Shown: piece by piece, positions 15,215-25,000 of the stretch
Numbering within the stretch: the first letter of the stretch is position 1
Layout of the letters: every line of letters starts with the position of its first letter
Source of the DNA: Deltaproteobacteria bacterium
GTDB taxonomy: Bacteria; Acidobacteriota; Thermoanaerobaculia; Multivoradales; JAHZIX01
DNA: 64,000 bases
Reading direction: 5' to 3'
NCBI GenBank assembly: GCA_022601195.1
Contig: JAHZIX010000002.1
Location: 248,001 to 312,000 of the forward strand
Notes under the pieces: generated by a model
What the model saw: only the letters and a program-made list of their open reading frames with translations
Databases searched by the model: none
What the model was told of the DNA's origin: nothing
Made by a program: the position numbers and the translations under genes

Positions 15215-17770
15215 CTACGGGGGGTGAGATCGCTTCGAGGAGTTGCCCAGGGCGAGGAGGGCCGGGACGAGGGTAATGGAGACCCAGGCGGTGGCTACGG
15301 CGCCCATGATGGCAACATAGCCGGTGGTCTTGAGCCCCGGGTAGTGGGAGAGGGATAGGGAGCCGAAGCCGACGATTGTCGAAAGAGCGGCGATGACGAT
15401 AGCTCGCCCGGTCTCTTCCAAACCGGCTGTCAGGTCTCCTCCGGTGGCTTCGATCTCTCGGTAGCGGTGGATCATATGAAGCCCATAGTCCACACCGATG
15501 CCGATGATCATGGTGCTGACGAAGACATTCATGAAATTCGCTTTGATGCCGACCGCAGCCATGAAACCGAGCATCCACACGATCCCCACGGCCAGAGGAG
15601 TCAAAGCCAGCGCCGTGTCGCGAAGGCTACGGAAGTCGACCCAGATCAATAGAGCTACCAACAGGAAACCCGTGACGACGGCAATGATGGCGTCTCGCTG
15701 GACGATCTGCTTGACCCGCTCATTGACCCGATTGCTTCCCGCCACGATGGCCTGTGGCCCGAGGGCTTCGGCCATGGCATCGATCTCCGGCGGTACGGAT
15801 TTGCGCCAGCGATTGTCCGGCGGATAGAGACGAAGAACCGTCTTCCACCCGTCGTCCGTGGAGCGTAGGAATTGGTCCAGGAAACGGGCTCCCTGGTCGC
15901 TGCTAGAGACCTCCTCAACACCGATGGTCTGGTGCCGTTGGAGTGCCGTTCGCAGCAGGCTGAGGCCTTCCTCGAAGGCTTTGGCCCGCATTCCCTCCTC
16001 GGCCAAGACTCGCCTCACGGTGGCCTCGATGCGTTGGGGATCGAGAGCATCCTGCCGGCCGGTTTCCAACCAACTCAAGGTTTCCCGCTGGCGATTCAAC
16101 GGTGGTAGAACAGAAGTAACCGATTGAAAGCCCGCGATGATCTCCTCTTCTACCAGGCCTTGGGCGAGATCTGAGGCACGCCCTGCCAAAGCCAGGACAT
16201 CTTCGGGACTGTCACCGGTGAGTACCAACATGGTGAAGTCGAAGCCGCCCCCGAAATGTTGGGCAACTTTGGCAGCTCCCTCCAGACCCCGATTCTCCTT
16301 GGGACGCATGGCAGACATGCTCTCCTCGAAGCGGATGTCCCCAACCTTGAGCAGGGCCAAAACGGTCACGGCACAGCCAATGAACAATATCGGCCAGGGT
16401 CGCGCTAGGCTGCCCCGAATGAGAAAACCGGTGCCGAAGCCATGAAGGTAGAGATTGGGAGTCGATTTGCGGCGGCGATGGCGGTCTTCGCTCCAGGACA
16501 GAAGGGCTGGCAGGAGAACCAGCACGGCCACCATGCAAAAGAGGATTCCTACGCCGGTCAATAGGCCCATTTCCCTGAGACCGGGAAAATCTGTCAGCAG
16601 GAAGGCTCCAAAGGTCGCTGCAGTGGTCACAGCACCGACAACGACGGCTCGGCCGGAGCTTCCAAAGGCCAGAGAAAGGGCCTGCTCCAGGCTTCCGCCA
16701 CGACGCCTCTCCGCCACGTAGCGCCCGTAGACGACGATGACGAAGTCAATCCCCAAGCCGATGAGCAAGGCTGCCACTCCGCTAGTGGCATTGCTCAGAG
16801 TCCCCAGGAAGGCGCCCGCGAAGCCAAAGGTCAGCACCAGACCTACGGTGAGGGGAAGCAAGGCGTAGAACAGGGCGCTGAGACGCCGAAAGGCAATGAA
16901 GAACAGCAGCAAGACACCGACTACCGAGGTAGCGGTGTTCCGCATCATGTCGCTTTGGATGAAGCTGGCATCGTCCAGAGCGGTCAGGTAGGAGCCGCCA
17001 AGCACCAGTTTGGGGACTGGCAAATCCTCCCCAGCTAGCTCCGGCCAACGGGTGGCAATCTCGGCAAAGCGCTGTTCGACTCCAGCGACCAGACGGCGAT
17101 CGAAAGCGATGTTCTGGGGCCGTTCCACCGGCTTAGCGAGAATCAAAAGAAGGCGCTGATCCTGGCTCAGATAGAAGCCGCTGGTCCAGTCCACCTCCAG
17201 GCTTCCTCGGGAACCATCCACTTGCCCCAGCAGAATCTCCGAGAGGCCTAAGGGATCTAGCTTCAAGAGCTGTCTCAGAGCGACCGCCTGAGGGGTTAGG
17301 AGAGTGCGGCGAACCTCTCGGATCCTGGTTTCGATTCCCTCGTCGCTCAACCGGTCCTCGAAGGCCTGACGACCGGCCCCATCGAGAAAGAAAACCGCGC
17401 CGGGGAACAGCTGTCGTAACAACTCCTCGGGCTCTTCGATGCGAAAGCTCACCGACTCCAGCTCCGGCATCCCCTCGAGGCTCGTCCCTAGTTCTTCCAC
17501 CGCTTCCAGGTAGGGGTCCAAAACGACTCCCTCGGGCAATTCCAACGCAACCAGAAGGTTGTCGAAGGAACCGAACTCTTGCATCGTCTCTCGAAACACT
17601 TTGAACACCGGCTCTTCCTGGGGCAGAAGATTCATCACATCGGTGTCGAAACGCAGGCGCAGAATGCCCAGGCCTGCCAAGAGCAAGCTAATCAGGAGGC
17701 CTGCGAAGACGATGCGGTAACGGCGGCGAACGAGGAGGGCTAGATTCGACAGCAAAGAAGGCGGATTCAC
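15215..17770 (-). CDS. RND/MMPL-family exporter (HpnN-like)
   Basis: The 851-residue protein has two equal halves, each with one helix, a large periplasmic domain (residues ~35-270 and ~470-690) and a five-helix block, as in MMPL/HpnN lipid exporters. Conserved features include FDTDVMNLLP after the first helix, GIGIDFVIVVYGRY in the first block and the matching GIGVDYGLHMIHRYRE in the second, the sterol-sensing-like repeats. HpnN moves hopanoids to the outer membrane; no hopanoid genes are in view, so the cargo is uncertain. The start is GTG and overlaps the pgsA stop (GTGA), so it is translationally coupled to phospholipid synthesis, in keeping with a lipid cargo. Confidence 0.85.
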   Translation of the reverse strand: MNPPSLLSNLALLVRRRYRIVFAGLLISLLLAGLGILRLRFDTDVMNLLPQEEPVFKVFRETMQEFGSFDNLLVALELPEGVVLDPYLEAVEELGTSLEGMPELESVSFRIEEPEELLRQLFPGAVFFLDGAGRQAFEDRLSDEGIETRIREVRRTLLTPQAVALRQLLKLDPLGLSEILLGQVDGSRGSLEVDWTSGFYLSQDQRLLLILAKPVERPQNIAFDRRLVAGVEQRFAEIATRWPELAGEDLPVPKLVLGGSYLTALDDASFIQSDMMRNTATSVVGVLLLFFIAFRRLSALFYALLPLTVGLVLTFGFAGAFLGTLSNATSGVAALLIGLGIDFVIVVYGRYVAERRRGGSLEQALSLAFGSSGRAVVVGAVTTAATFGAFLLTDFPGLREMGLLTGVGILFCMVAVLVLLPALLSWSEDRHRRRKSTPNLYLHGFGTGFLIRGSLARPWPILFIGCAVTVLALLKVGDIRFEESMSAMRPKENRGLEGAAKVAQHFGGGFDFTMLVLTGDSPEDVLALAGRASDLAQGLVEEEIIAGFQSVTSVLPPLNRQRETLSWLETGRQDALDPQRIEATVRRVLAEEGMRAKAFEEGLSLLRTALQRHQTIGVEEVSSSDQGARFLDQFLRSTDDGWKTVLRLYPPDNRWRKSVPPEIDAMAEALGPQAIVAGSNRVNERVKQIVQRDAIIAVVTGFLLVALLIWVDFRSLRDTALALTPLAVGIVWMLGFMAAVGIKANFMNVFVSTMIIGIGVDYGLHMIHRYREIEATGGDLTAGLEETGRAIVIAALSTIVGFGSLSLSHYPGLKTTGYVAIMGAVATAWVSITLVPALLALGNSSKRSHPP

Positions 17771-18360
17771 AGGCGATTCTCAGGGAGATCGTTTTCCGGT
17801 TCCGGAGAGGTCCACGACTTGTCTCCAGTGACAAATTTACGAAAGCGCAAGAAATACTCCAGACCGGAGTAGACACTGATCACCAGAGCCACCCACAGGC
17901 AAATAGGCGCCAGGTGCTGAAACTCTCCCAGCTTGTTGTAGAAGATGAGCAGGGAAATAGCCACGATCTGACTCACCGTCTTGACCTTACCGGACAGGCT
18001 GGCGGGAATCACGATCTGTTCCAATGCAGCAAAGGACCGCAACGCCCCGACAGAAAACTCCCGAGCGATAATCGTCACGACGATCCAGGCAGGAGTCGTG
18101 TGGGGATTCATCTCCACAAGGGAGATAAAGGCAGCGGAGGTGAGCACTTTGTCGGCGGCCGGATCGAGCAATTTTCCCAGTCGGGTGACCTGGCGATTTC
18201 GCCTCGCCAAAAAGCCATCGAGAAAATCCGTGAGAGCCGCAAGCAGAAACAGCCCGAGCCCGACCAATTCCTTTTCAGGAAACTTGGTCAGCAGGACCAC
18301 TACCAAAAGTGGCACCAATAGGATGCGAAATAGGCTCAGAAGATTCGGCAGGTTCAGCAT
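17767..18360 (-). CDS. pgsA: CDP-diacylglycerol-glycerol-3-phosphate 3-phosphatidyltransferase
   Basis: PgsA makes phosphatidylglycerophosphate, the precursor of phosphatidylglycerol, in the inner membrane. The 197-residue protein starts MLNLPNLLSLFRI, typical for PgsA, and contains the full CDP-alcohol phosphotransferase motif DFLDGFLARRNRQ...GKLLDPAADK with all conserved Asp, Gly and Arg residues. About five or six hydrophobic helices follow. The C-terminal tail (~20 residues) is polar. It overlaps the MMPL exporter gene downstream by four bases. Confidence 0.93.
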   Translation of the reverse strand: MLNLPNLLSLFRILLVPLLVVVLLTKFPEKELVGLGLFLLAALTDFLDGFLARRNRQVTRLGKLLDPAADKVLTSAAFISLVEMNPHTTPAWIVVTIIAREFSVGALRSFAALEQIVIPASLSGKVKTVSQIVAISLLIFYNKLGEFQHLAPICLWVALVISVYSGLEYFLRFRKFVTGDKSWTSPEPENDLPENRL

Positions 18361-18404
18361 GGGGAACGATGAAAGAAATCACCCGAAGGGTGTTCGAATT
18401 CGGC

Positions 18405-19115
18405 CTATTTTCCCGCCGGGCTCTTTGCAGGGCCTGCCGGGCTCTTTGCTGGAATAGTGGGTTTCGGAGGCGGCGAGGTCGACATGACGAGTCGGTTTCT
18501 CGCATCCCGGGTGAGGTAGATCTTCGGCTTGTTGCCGCCGGTTGGCTTCGAGGGCACTTCGATGGTCATCTCCTTGCCTTCGACCAAAGCGAGGACCCGC
18601 CGCACATAGTTTTGCGTCTCCCGATAGGGAGGGATCCCGCCGTAGCGACGTACCGCTTCCGGGCCGGCGTTGTAGGCGGCGAGGGCCAACTGAACGTTTC
18701 CCGAAAAGCGATCTAACATTTGTCTCAGATACCGAGCGCCGCCACCAATATTGGCTTCCGGATTGTAGGCGTCCTGCACTCCCAAGTCGCGCGCCGTCCC
18801 CGGCATGAGCTGCATCAGCCCCATGGCTCCCTTGCTCGAACGTGCCTTGTAGTTGTACCCCGACTCGACCTGTATGACCGCCTGCACCAAGCGACGGTCC
18901 AAGCCTTGGCGCCCGGCGTGGTCTTCGATCCACCTCTTCAACTCGAGACTATTCACCTCTCGCAGGTGAGTGGAGAGCCGAATCGAACGCTGGTTCGAAG
19001 TCTCGTTGTAGATATGGGGCACTCCACCCTCGCCCTGACGCATCTTGACCTCCGCAGAGGCGGCAGAAGACAGCAGGACCGGAAGGGCCAGCAAGAGAAT
19101 CGCCACAGTTCGCAT
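18405..19115 (-). CDS. Secreted lytic transglycosylase (SLT domain)
   Basis: The 236-residue protein begins with a signal peptide (MRTVAILLLALPVLLSSAASA) and has an SLT domain at ~60-170: VQAVIQVESGYN with the catalytic Glu, SSKGAMGLMQLMPGTA, GGARYLRQML and LALAAYNAGPEAVRRYGG. These enzymes cleave peptidoglycan between MurNAc and GlcNAc with 1,6-anhydro product. I start at MRTVAIL; a TTG five codons earlier is possible. The last residues are a short duplication, KSPAGPAKSPAGK, coded by a 21-bp direct repeat. It lies between alaS and pgsA on the same strand. Confidence 0.9.
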   Translation of the reverse strand: MRTVAILLLALPVLLSSAASAEVKMRQGEGGVPHIYNETSNQRSIRLSTHLREVNSLELKRWIEDHAGRQGLDRRLVQAVIQVESGYNYKARSSKGAMGLMQLMPGTARDLGVQDAYNPEANIGGGARYLRQMLDRFSGNVQLALAAYNAGPEAVRRYGGIPPYRETQNYVRRVLALVEGKEMTIEVPSKPTGGNKPKIYLTRDARNRLVMSTSPPPKPTIPAKSPAGPAKSPAGK

Positions 19116-19166
19116 GATTCGAATTTCCAAAGCTCGGGGATTCTACCAGATCAGCCTCAGACCTTG

Positions 19167-21839
19167 TTATTCACCGCCTAGCTGCTCCTGCAAGGTGGCC
19201 TTCGCTACCTCCAGCGCCTCTTCCAGACGGGTGTGATCTTTGCCTCCAGCTTGGGCGAAGTCCGGCCGTCCTCCTCCTCCGCCGCCCACCACTGCTGCCG
19301 CTGCCTTGACCAGTTTGCCGGCGTGCACCCGAGGAATCAGGTCCTTGCTGACCGCCGCCATGAGGGTCACCTTGCCCTCCTGCCCAGCACCGATGACGAC
19401 CACTCCGGAACCCAGCTTGGACCGCAGGGCATCGGCCATGTCTCGCAACTCGTTGACGGGCGCCAGAGGCACCTCCCGTAGCAAGACCGGGATCCCTTCG
19501 ATCTCGGTTTTGCCGTCTCCTCCTCCCGCTCCGGAAACTACCTGCAAGCGGAGTTTGGCGACCTCTTCCTCCTTCTCCTTGAGACGCTGGCGCAGCTCCG
19601 TAATCTCCTTGGGCGCCCGGGCCGGTTCCCCTCCCAAAGCCTCTCCAACCGCTTCCAGAAGAGAGTCTCTTTGGCGTACCTGTTCCAAGGCTCCTTCGCC
19701 GGTGACCGCTTCGATGCGGCGAACCCCGGAAGCGATCCCCCTCTCTCCGGAAATCAGAAAAAGGCCAATCTCTCCCGTGTTGGCCACATGGCAGCCGCCG
19801 CAGAGCTCCAAGCTAAACCCAGGCACCTCGACCGTCCGAACCGTGTCTCCATATTTCTCCCCAAATAGCGCCATGGCGCCCGCCGCCACCGCCTCCTGGT
19901 GACTGCGCTCACAGATCTCCACCGACGAGGCGCGAAGAACCCAATGATTGACTCGACTCTCCACCTCGAGGCGCTGCTCCGCGGTCAGGGGTTGGGAGTA
20001 AGTAAAGTCAAAACGCAACCGCTCCGGCGCTACCAGAGAACCAGCCTGGCGCACACTCTCTCCCAAGACCTCGCGTAAGGCCGCATGAAGCAGATGGGTC
20101 GCCGTATGGTTGCGTTGAATGGCTCGACGGCGCGAGCCTCCCACCTCGAGATCGACAGCGAGGCCCGGAGAAAGGCTCCCTTCCCGGACTTCGACGAAAT
20201 GAAAAAAGGTTCCCGCCGTGTTCTTCTGAGTGTCGGTAACCCGCGCCGAGCCGCCCGGCCAGCGAATCTCGCCCACATCCCCTACCTCGCCGCCGGATTC
20301 AGCGTAGAAAACCGTGCGATCCAAGACCAGGGCTCCCTGCTCGCCGGTCGCCAAGGCAGCCGCCGGGCGGGCTTCTCCCCCGTCCAAGAGCGCCAGGCGC
20401 TGTACCTCGGCGCCGGACAGCTCGAGATGGCCGTAGCCATCGAAGGCGGTGGTTGGAGCCTCCTGCCCCGCCAAGAGAGCCTGCTGGAGAGCCATCAATC
20501 GCTTCTGACCGTCACCGGTCGCCTTTCGGGAGCGTTCTCGCTGCTGCGCGAGCTCTTTTTCGAAGCCCTCTTCATCGACGCCGAAACGTTCCTCTTCGGC
20601 GATTTCCCGAATCACCTCGAGGGGCATTCCGAAGGTGTCATAGAGCTGGAAGACCTTCGCTCCGTCCAGACTCTCTTGGCCCTGGCGGCGAGCGCCTTCG
20701 ATCTCTTCCTGCAACTGACGGGCACCGCTGGCAAGAGTTGTGAGAAATTTCTCTTCCTCGGCCTGGAGGGTCGCCACGGTCGCCTCCCGAGTTGCCACCA
20801 ACTGTGGGTAGGCCTGGTCCATGATCTCTCCGAGCACCGGGACCAAGCGGTGCAGAAAGGGCTCTTCCAATCCCAACCCCATGCCGTGGCGCACCGCCCG
20901 GCGGAGAATACGCCTCAAAACATAGCCCCGCCCTTCGTTGCCGGGAATCACCCCATCCGCGAGGAGAAAAGTCACCGCCCGCAAATGATCCGCAATCACC
21001 CGAAGGGAGACATCCTTCTGCGGATCCGAGCCAGGCTCGCCGACTCCCGCCAGAGTCGCCCCGGCCTCCAGGAGCGGAAGGAAGAGGTCCGTTTCGTAGT
21101 TGGAGGGCACTCCTTGGAGCACCGCAGCCACCCGTTCGAGACCGGAACCGGTATCGATGGAAGGGTTGGGCAAGGGTTGTAAATCGCCTCCGGTCTGGCG
21201 CTCGAACTGCATAAAAACGAGGTTCCAAATCTCCAGGTAGCGACCGTTCTCGCTGCCTTCTTCCCAGTCAACCGCGGGCTGATCCGGATGGCAGTCGACG
21301 AAGATCTCGCTACAGGGGCCACAAGGCCCGGTGTCTCCCATGGCCCAGAAATTGTCTTTGGCGCCGCATCTCAAAATGCGCCCCTCGGGCAGGGAAGAGA
21401 CCTTGTGCCACAGATCGAAGGCCTCGTCGTCCTCTTCGAAAACGGTAGCGAAGAGATGCTCCGGGGGAAGGTTCCAAACCTGCGTCACCAGGTCCCAACC
21501 AAATTGAATGGCCTCTGCCTTGAAGTAGTCGCCGAAGGAAAAATTGCCCAACATTTCGAAGAAGGTGTGATGACGAGGGCTCGGGCCAACGTTTTCTATG
21601 TCGTTGTGCTTGCCAGAAACCCGCAGGCATTTCTGAGCGCTCACCGCTCGGCGATTGTCCGGCGTTTCTACCCCCAGGAAGTAGTTTTTGAACTGCACCA
21701 TGCCCGCATTGGCGAAGAGCAGCGTGGGGTCGCCGGCCGGCACCAAGGGGCCGCTGGGCACCAAGCGATGATCATGGGACTTGAAATAGTCGATAAAACT
21801 GCTGCGGATGTCCGCACTGGTCATGAAACGACGGTTCAT
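19167..21839 (-). CDS. alaS: Alanyl-tRNA synthetase
   Basis: AlaS charges tRNA-Ala and edits mischarged Ser or Gly. The 890-residue protein has every domain in order: class II core with RRFMTSADIRSSF, RHHTFFEMLGNFSFGDYF and GSGLERV; the editing domain with NHTATHLLHAAL and CGGCHVANTGEIG zinc ligands; and the C-terminal DHHA1 domain with a Gly-rich GGGGGGRPDFAQAGG. Two ATGs five codons apart are possible starts. It stands within the long minus-strand run after recX. Confidence 0.96.
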   Translation of the reverse strand: MNRRFMTSADIRSSFIDYFKSHDHRLVPSGPLVPAGDPTLLFANAGMVQFKNYFLGVETPDNRRAVSAQKCLRVSGKHNDIENVGPSPRHHTFFEMLGNFSFGDYFKAEAIQFGWDLVTQVWNLPPEHLFATVFEEDDEAFDLWHKVSSLPEGRILRCGAKDNFWAMGDTGPCGPCSEIFVDCHPDQPAVDWEEGSENGRYLEIWNLVFMQFERQTGGDLQPLPNPSIDTGSGLERVAAVLQGVPSNYETDLFLPLLEAGATLAGVGEPGSDPQKDVSLRVIADHLRAVTFLLADGVIPGNEGRGYVLRRILRRAVRHGMGLGLEEPFLHRLVPVLGEIMDQAYPQLVATREATVATLQAEEEKFLTTLASGARQLQEEIEGARRQGQESLDGAKVFQLYDTFGMPLEVIREIAEEERFGVDEEGFEKELAQQRERSRKATGDGQKRLMALQQALLAGQEAPTTAFDGYGHLELSGAEVQRLALLDGGEARPAAALATGEQGALVLDRTVFYAESGGEVGDVGEIRWPGGSARVTDTQKNTAGTFFHFVEVREGSLSPGLAVDLEVGGSRRRAIQRNHTATHLLHAALREVLGESVRQAGSLVAPERLRFDFTYSQPLTAEQRLEVESRVNHWVLRASSVEICERSHQEAVAAGAMALFGEKYGDTVRTVEVPGFSLELCGGCHVANTGEIGLFLISGERGIASGVRRIEAVTGEGALEQVRQRDSLLEAVGEALGGEPARAPKEITELRQRLKEKEEEVAKLRLQVVSGAGGGDGKTEIEGIPVLLREVPLAPVNELRDMADALRSKLGSGVVVIGAGQEGKVTLMAAVSKDLIPRVHAGKLVKAAAAVVGGGGGGRPDFAQAGGKDHTRLEEALEVAKATLQEQLGGE

Positions 21840-21926
21840 GAGGATCTACCTATTCGTAGTTGTGGGCCTATCGAATGGGATTGGGGAGAGCTTGGGTCTG
21901 CTGCTCGGAAAAGGCTTCAGCCCGCT

Positions 21927-22394
21927 TCATTCGTTCCCGGCTTCGGCTCCCTGGCTTTGGCTAAGACTCTTCAACTCTTCGAGGACGAAGAAGATAGCAC
22001 GTCGAGAAAAACCTTGGCGCTGCAGGTACCTAGCCGCGGCCTCCGGGTTGTCCCGATGGCGACTTCGCTGGGCGGCGGTCAAGGCCGCCTCGCGGTCGTC
22101 CTGAGGCATCAACTCATCGAGCACAGCGGAGGCATCCTCTTCCGGAGCCCCTCGGCGCAGTAGGTCCGCCAGCAGTCGACGCCGACCCACTGGTCCCCGC
22201 GCCAATTTCTGACGAGCGAATTGTTCGGTGGCCTGGCGGTCATCGAGATAGCCCAGGGATGCCAGACGCTCGATGGCGTCAGCGACCTCGTCTGATTCAT
22301 AACCTCGGCTCGCCAATTTGCTGCTCAGCTCACGGCGAAAATGGGTGCGGCGGGACAGTAGATCGATCGCCTTGTCGAAACAGGCTTTGGCCAA
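21927..22394 (-). CDS. recX: RecX, regulator of RecA
   Basis: RecX binds RecA filaments and blocks their growth. The 155-residue protein consists of three-helix repeats typical of the family: ALDLLS-like AIDLLSRRTHFRRELSSKL, then LASLGYLDDRQATEQFARQK, GRRRLLADLLRRGAPEEDA and a final AARYLQRQGFSRRAIFFVLEE. The start is TTG with GGGAG six bases upstream. It lies 12 bases after pilT; recA is not in the window, unlike the common recA-recX arrangement. Confidence 0.9.
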   Translation of the reverse strand: MAKACFDKAIDLLSRRTHFRRELSSKLASRGYESDEVADAIERLASLGYLDDRQATEQFARQKLARGPVGRRRLLADLLRRGAPEEDASAVLDELMPQDDREAALTAAQRSRHRDNPEAAARYLQRQGFSRRAIFFVLEELKSLSQSQGAEAGNE

Positions 22395-22406
22395 GACGGG
22401 CTCCCG

Positions 22407-23579
22407 CTAGCCGGTTTCCAGCTCGAAAGTCTCGGATCCGCCCAGGAGGTCCGTTTCCTGAGGAAGCTCCAAGGAAGATTCCATTTCCTCCCGGGCGATG
22501 TCGGAAGTGAACTGAACCCCTTCCACCTTGAGCCGAAACTCGTCCGGATTGCTGGCCCGATACATGGCCTCTTCGAGAGTGATCAGACCGCTCTTATAGA
22601 GCTGATAGAGACTCTGATCGAAGGTCTGCATGCCGTATTGGCTAGTTCCCAGAGAAATCTGCTCGCGAATGAACTTGGTCTTCTCTTTGGCCTCGATACA
22701 CTCACGAATGTAGGGAGTGGTGATCATGACCTCCGTCGCCGGCACCCGGCCGATGCCGTCCGCGCGGGGTACCAAACGCAGCGAAATCACCGCCTTCAAG
22801 ACCTGCCCCAGCTGGATACGAATTTGCTTCTGGTGATGAGGCGGAAAGACCGAAATAATTCGATTGATGGTTTCAGCGGCGTCGAGGGTATGAAGGGTGG
22901 AGAACACCAGATGCCCTGTCTCGGCGGCGAGCAAGGCGGTCTCGATGGTCTCGTAGTCTCTCATTTCACCGACCAGAATCACATCCGGATCCTGCCGCAA
23001 GGCAGCTCTTAGGGCGCCAGCGAAAGCTCGAGTGTCGACGTCGATTTCCCGTTGATTGACCAGGGACTTCTTGTCCCGGTGCAGAAATTCAATGGGATCT
23101 TCGACGGTAATGATGTGCTCGCCTCGGCCAGCGTTGATGGCGTCGATCATCGCCGCCAAAGTGGTCGACTTGCCGGAACCGGTCGTTCCGGTGCACAGCA
23201 CCAAGCCCCGTCGCTCCTCACAGATCTTGTCCAGGACCGGGGGCAACATCAACTCGCGAATCGACAGAATTCGTGCAGGAATGACGCGCAACACCAGGCC
23301 CACGGCTCCCCGCTGCTGAAAGACATTGACCCGAAACCGCCCCAAGCCCGGTACCGAATAAGCGATATCGATCTCGTATTCTTCTTTGAATCGTTGCTTC
23401 TGGCGGGCGTTCATCATGGAGAACGCCATCTGAATGGTGTCCTCTTGCATCAAGCGCTTGAGCTCGTTGAGGGGAAATAGATCGCCGTCTACCCGAATAA
23501 TGGGGTGGTTCCCCACCTTGAGGTGGACATCCGAGGCCTTGCGCTCGATGGCTATCTTGAGAAGGTCGTTGATGTTCAT
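22407..23579 (-). CDS. pilT: PilT, type IV pilus retraction ATPase
   Basis: PilT is the hexameric ATPase that disassembles type IV pili for twitching motility. The 390-residue protein starts at MNINDLLKIA with GGAGG four bases upstream; the in-frame codons further up belong to a 15-bp repeat array. Motifs: KASDVHLKVG, Walker A GTTGSGKSTT, Asp box VEDPIEFLH, Walker B DPDVILVGEMRD and the His box TGHLVFSTLHT. The PilT-typical LRLVPRADG segment follows. The C-terminal ~45 residues are Glu-rich and longer than in most PilT. No other pilus genes are in the window. Confidence 0.95.
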   Translation of the reverse strand: MNINDLLKIAIERKASDVHLKVGNHPIIRVDGDLFPLNELKRLMQEDTIQMAFSMMNARQKQRFKEEYEIDIAYSVPGLGRFRVNVFQQRGAVGLVLRVIPARILSIRELMLPPVLDKICEERRGLVLCTGTTGSGKSTTLAAMIDAINAGRGEHIITVEDPIEFLHRDKKSLVNQREIDVDTRAFAGALRAALRQDPDVILVGEMRDYETIETALLAAETGHLVFSTLHTLDAAETINRIISVFPPHHQKQIRIQLGQVLKAVISLRLVPRADGIGRVPATEVMITTPYIRECIEAKEKTKFIREQISLGTSQYGMQTFDQSLYQLYKSGLITLEEAMYRASNPDEFRLKVEGVQFTSDIAREEMESSLELPQETDLLGGSETFELETG

Positions 23580-23593
23580 ATCGCCTCCGCTTT

Positions 23594-23683
23594 CCCTGAA
23601 AACACCGCCCTTGAAATCATCGCCCAAGGAAACACTGTCCTTGAAATCACTGCCTCAGAGAGCACCGCGCCTGAAAGCACCAC
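23594..23683. repeat. 15-bp tandem array upstream of pilT (6 units)
   Basis: Six contiguous units: CCCTGAAAACACCGC, CCTTGAAATCATCGC, CCAAGGAAACACTGT, CCTTGAAATCACTGC, CTCAGAGAGCACCGC and GCCTGAAAGCACCAC. They begin 15 bases before the pilT start codon, in its 5' leader on the minus strand. Consensus CCYTGAAANCACYGC is the same family as the array at 10841-10930. Confidence 0.8.
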
Positions 23684-23802
23684 CTCCGGAACCGCTAGCT
23701 GCCCAGCGGCGAGAGCTGCCACAAACCGTAGGCGAGGGCTCTTGGCAGCGCTATCTCACTCCACCTTCAGCTAGGCGACTCGAATCACCACCGGGCGAAA
23801 CT

Positions 23803-24822
23803 CTAGACCGGCATCGCTGATTCGGCGCGTACCCGGGTCAGCCAACCGTGTCGATCTTCGATTCGACCGGTGACCACTCCCAGGTACTCGTCGCGAATCC
23901 TTGCGGTGACCGGGCCAGGCCTACCGTCGCCTACAGGAATTCGGTCCACCGACCGGATGGGCGTTACCTCCGCCGCTGTGCCGCAGAAGAAGAGCTCATC
24001 ACAAGTGTAAAGCATCTCGCGAGGCATTCTCTCCCGGACCACATCAATACCGAGATCCGCCGCCAACCTTACGACGGTTCGACGGGTGATGCCGGGCAAG
24101 ATAGAGGCGGTCAGGGGAGGGGTTACCAGTACGCCGTTGACGACAGCGAAGAGGTTCTCACCAGACCCCTCACTCACTAGGCCTTCCACATCCAAGGCGA
24201 TCCCTTCGGCATAGCCATTGGCCATCGCCTCCATTTTCATCAGCTGGGAGCTCAGATAGTTTCCTGTTGCCTTGGAGAGAGTGGGGATGGTGCCGGGGGC
24301 CGCTCGCCGCCAGGAAGAGACACACACATCGACTCCGTTGCGAATGCCATCCTCTCCCAGATAGCTCCCCCACGGCCAAACCGCAATGGTGACGTCGATG
24401 GGGCAGTTCAGGGGGTAGACCCCAAGGGTGCCGAGTCCTCGAAAAGCCAGAGGGCGGATGTAACACTCGTCGAAACCATTGGCCTGGATGATCTCGCAAG
24501 TGGCCTCGGTCAATTCCTTTCTACTGTAGGGAATCTCTCCGCGGTAGATTTTGAAGGAATTCTCGAATCGCTCCAGATGCTCTTCCAGGCGAAAAATTGC
24601 CGGGCCTTCGGGGGTTCGGTAACACCGAATGCCCTCGAAAACTCCAGATCCATAATGCAAACCGTGACTGAGAACGTGCACTTGAGCCTTGTCGAATTCG
24701 ACTTGGCGGCCGTTCATCCAAATCCACTTGACACCGTCAAACGCATTGGTGGCGGACAAAGGGGGTACTCCTTTCGGGACGGCTTCGAAGCGGGTGCTTC
24801 GGAAACCAATAGGAACAGTCAT
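23803..24822 (-). CDS. ilvE: Branched-chain amino acid aminotransferase
   Basis: IlvE is a PLP enzyme that interconverts branched-chain amino acids and 2-oxo acids. The 339-residue protein belongs to fold-type IV: VHVLSHGLHYGSGVFEGIRCY, RPLAFRG, the catalytic Lys in TLSKATGNYLSSQ, GYAEGIALD, VSEGSGENLF and FCGTAAEVTPI. It starts about 25 residues before the usual IWMNG beginning, with GAAGGG five bases upstream. It lies alone between rsmE and pilT with gaps of about 180 and 220 bp, so its own promoter is likely. Confidence 0.93.
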   Translation of the reverse strand: MTVPIGFRSTRFEAVPKGVPPLSATNAFDGVKWIWMNGRQVEFDKAQVHVLSHGLHYGSGVFEGIRCYRTPEGPAIFRLEEHLERFENSFKIYRGEIPYSRKELTEATCEIIQANGFDECYIRPLAFRGLGTLGVYPLNCPIDVTIAVWPWGSYLGEDGIRNGVDVCVSSWRRAAPGTIPTLSKATGNYLSSQLMKMEAMANGYAEGIALDVEGLVSEGSGENLFAVVNGVLVTPPLTASILPGITRRTVVRLAADLGIDVVRERMPREMLYTCDELFFCGTAAEVTPIRSVDRIPVGDGRPGPVTARIRDEYLGVVTGRIEDRHGWLTRVRAESAMPV

Positions 24823-25000
24823 GGTAGCCCTTCACCTTCGAAGGTGTCAACGACACCAGCTAGCCCTTCAGAGATAAACCCCTAGCTGTCAGTAGCTTGA
24901 ATCCTGACAGAAAGTCGGTGGGGCGACTCGGGCAGGGAGAGACAGGAATCCGACCGGTGCGGAGTTGACCCGATTCGGCAGAGGTGCCGGGGTCCCTCTA

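Noticed and set aside
14811..15578. 255-codon minus-strand frame covering the hydrolase end and the exporter 3' part
   Set aside because: It is His/Arg/Pro-rich shadow coding across two real genes, with no family motif.
24885..24940. Motif CAGAAAGTCGGTGGGGCGAC followed by TCGGGC resembling an end of the dispersed repeat
   Set aside because: Only one end matches and the body would fall inside ilvE; it is too weak to call a copy, at most a solo relic.
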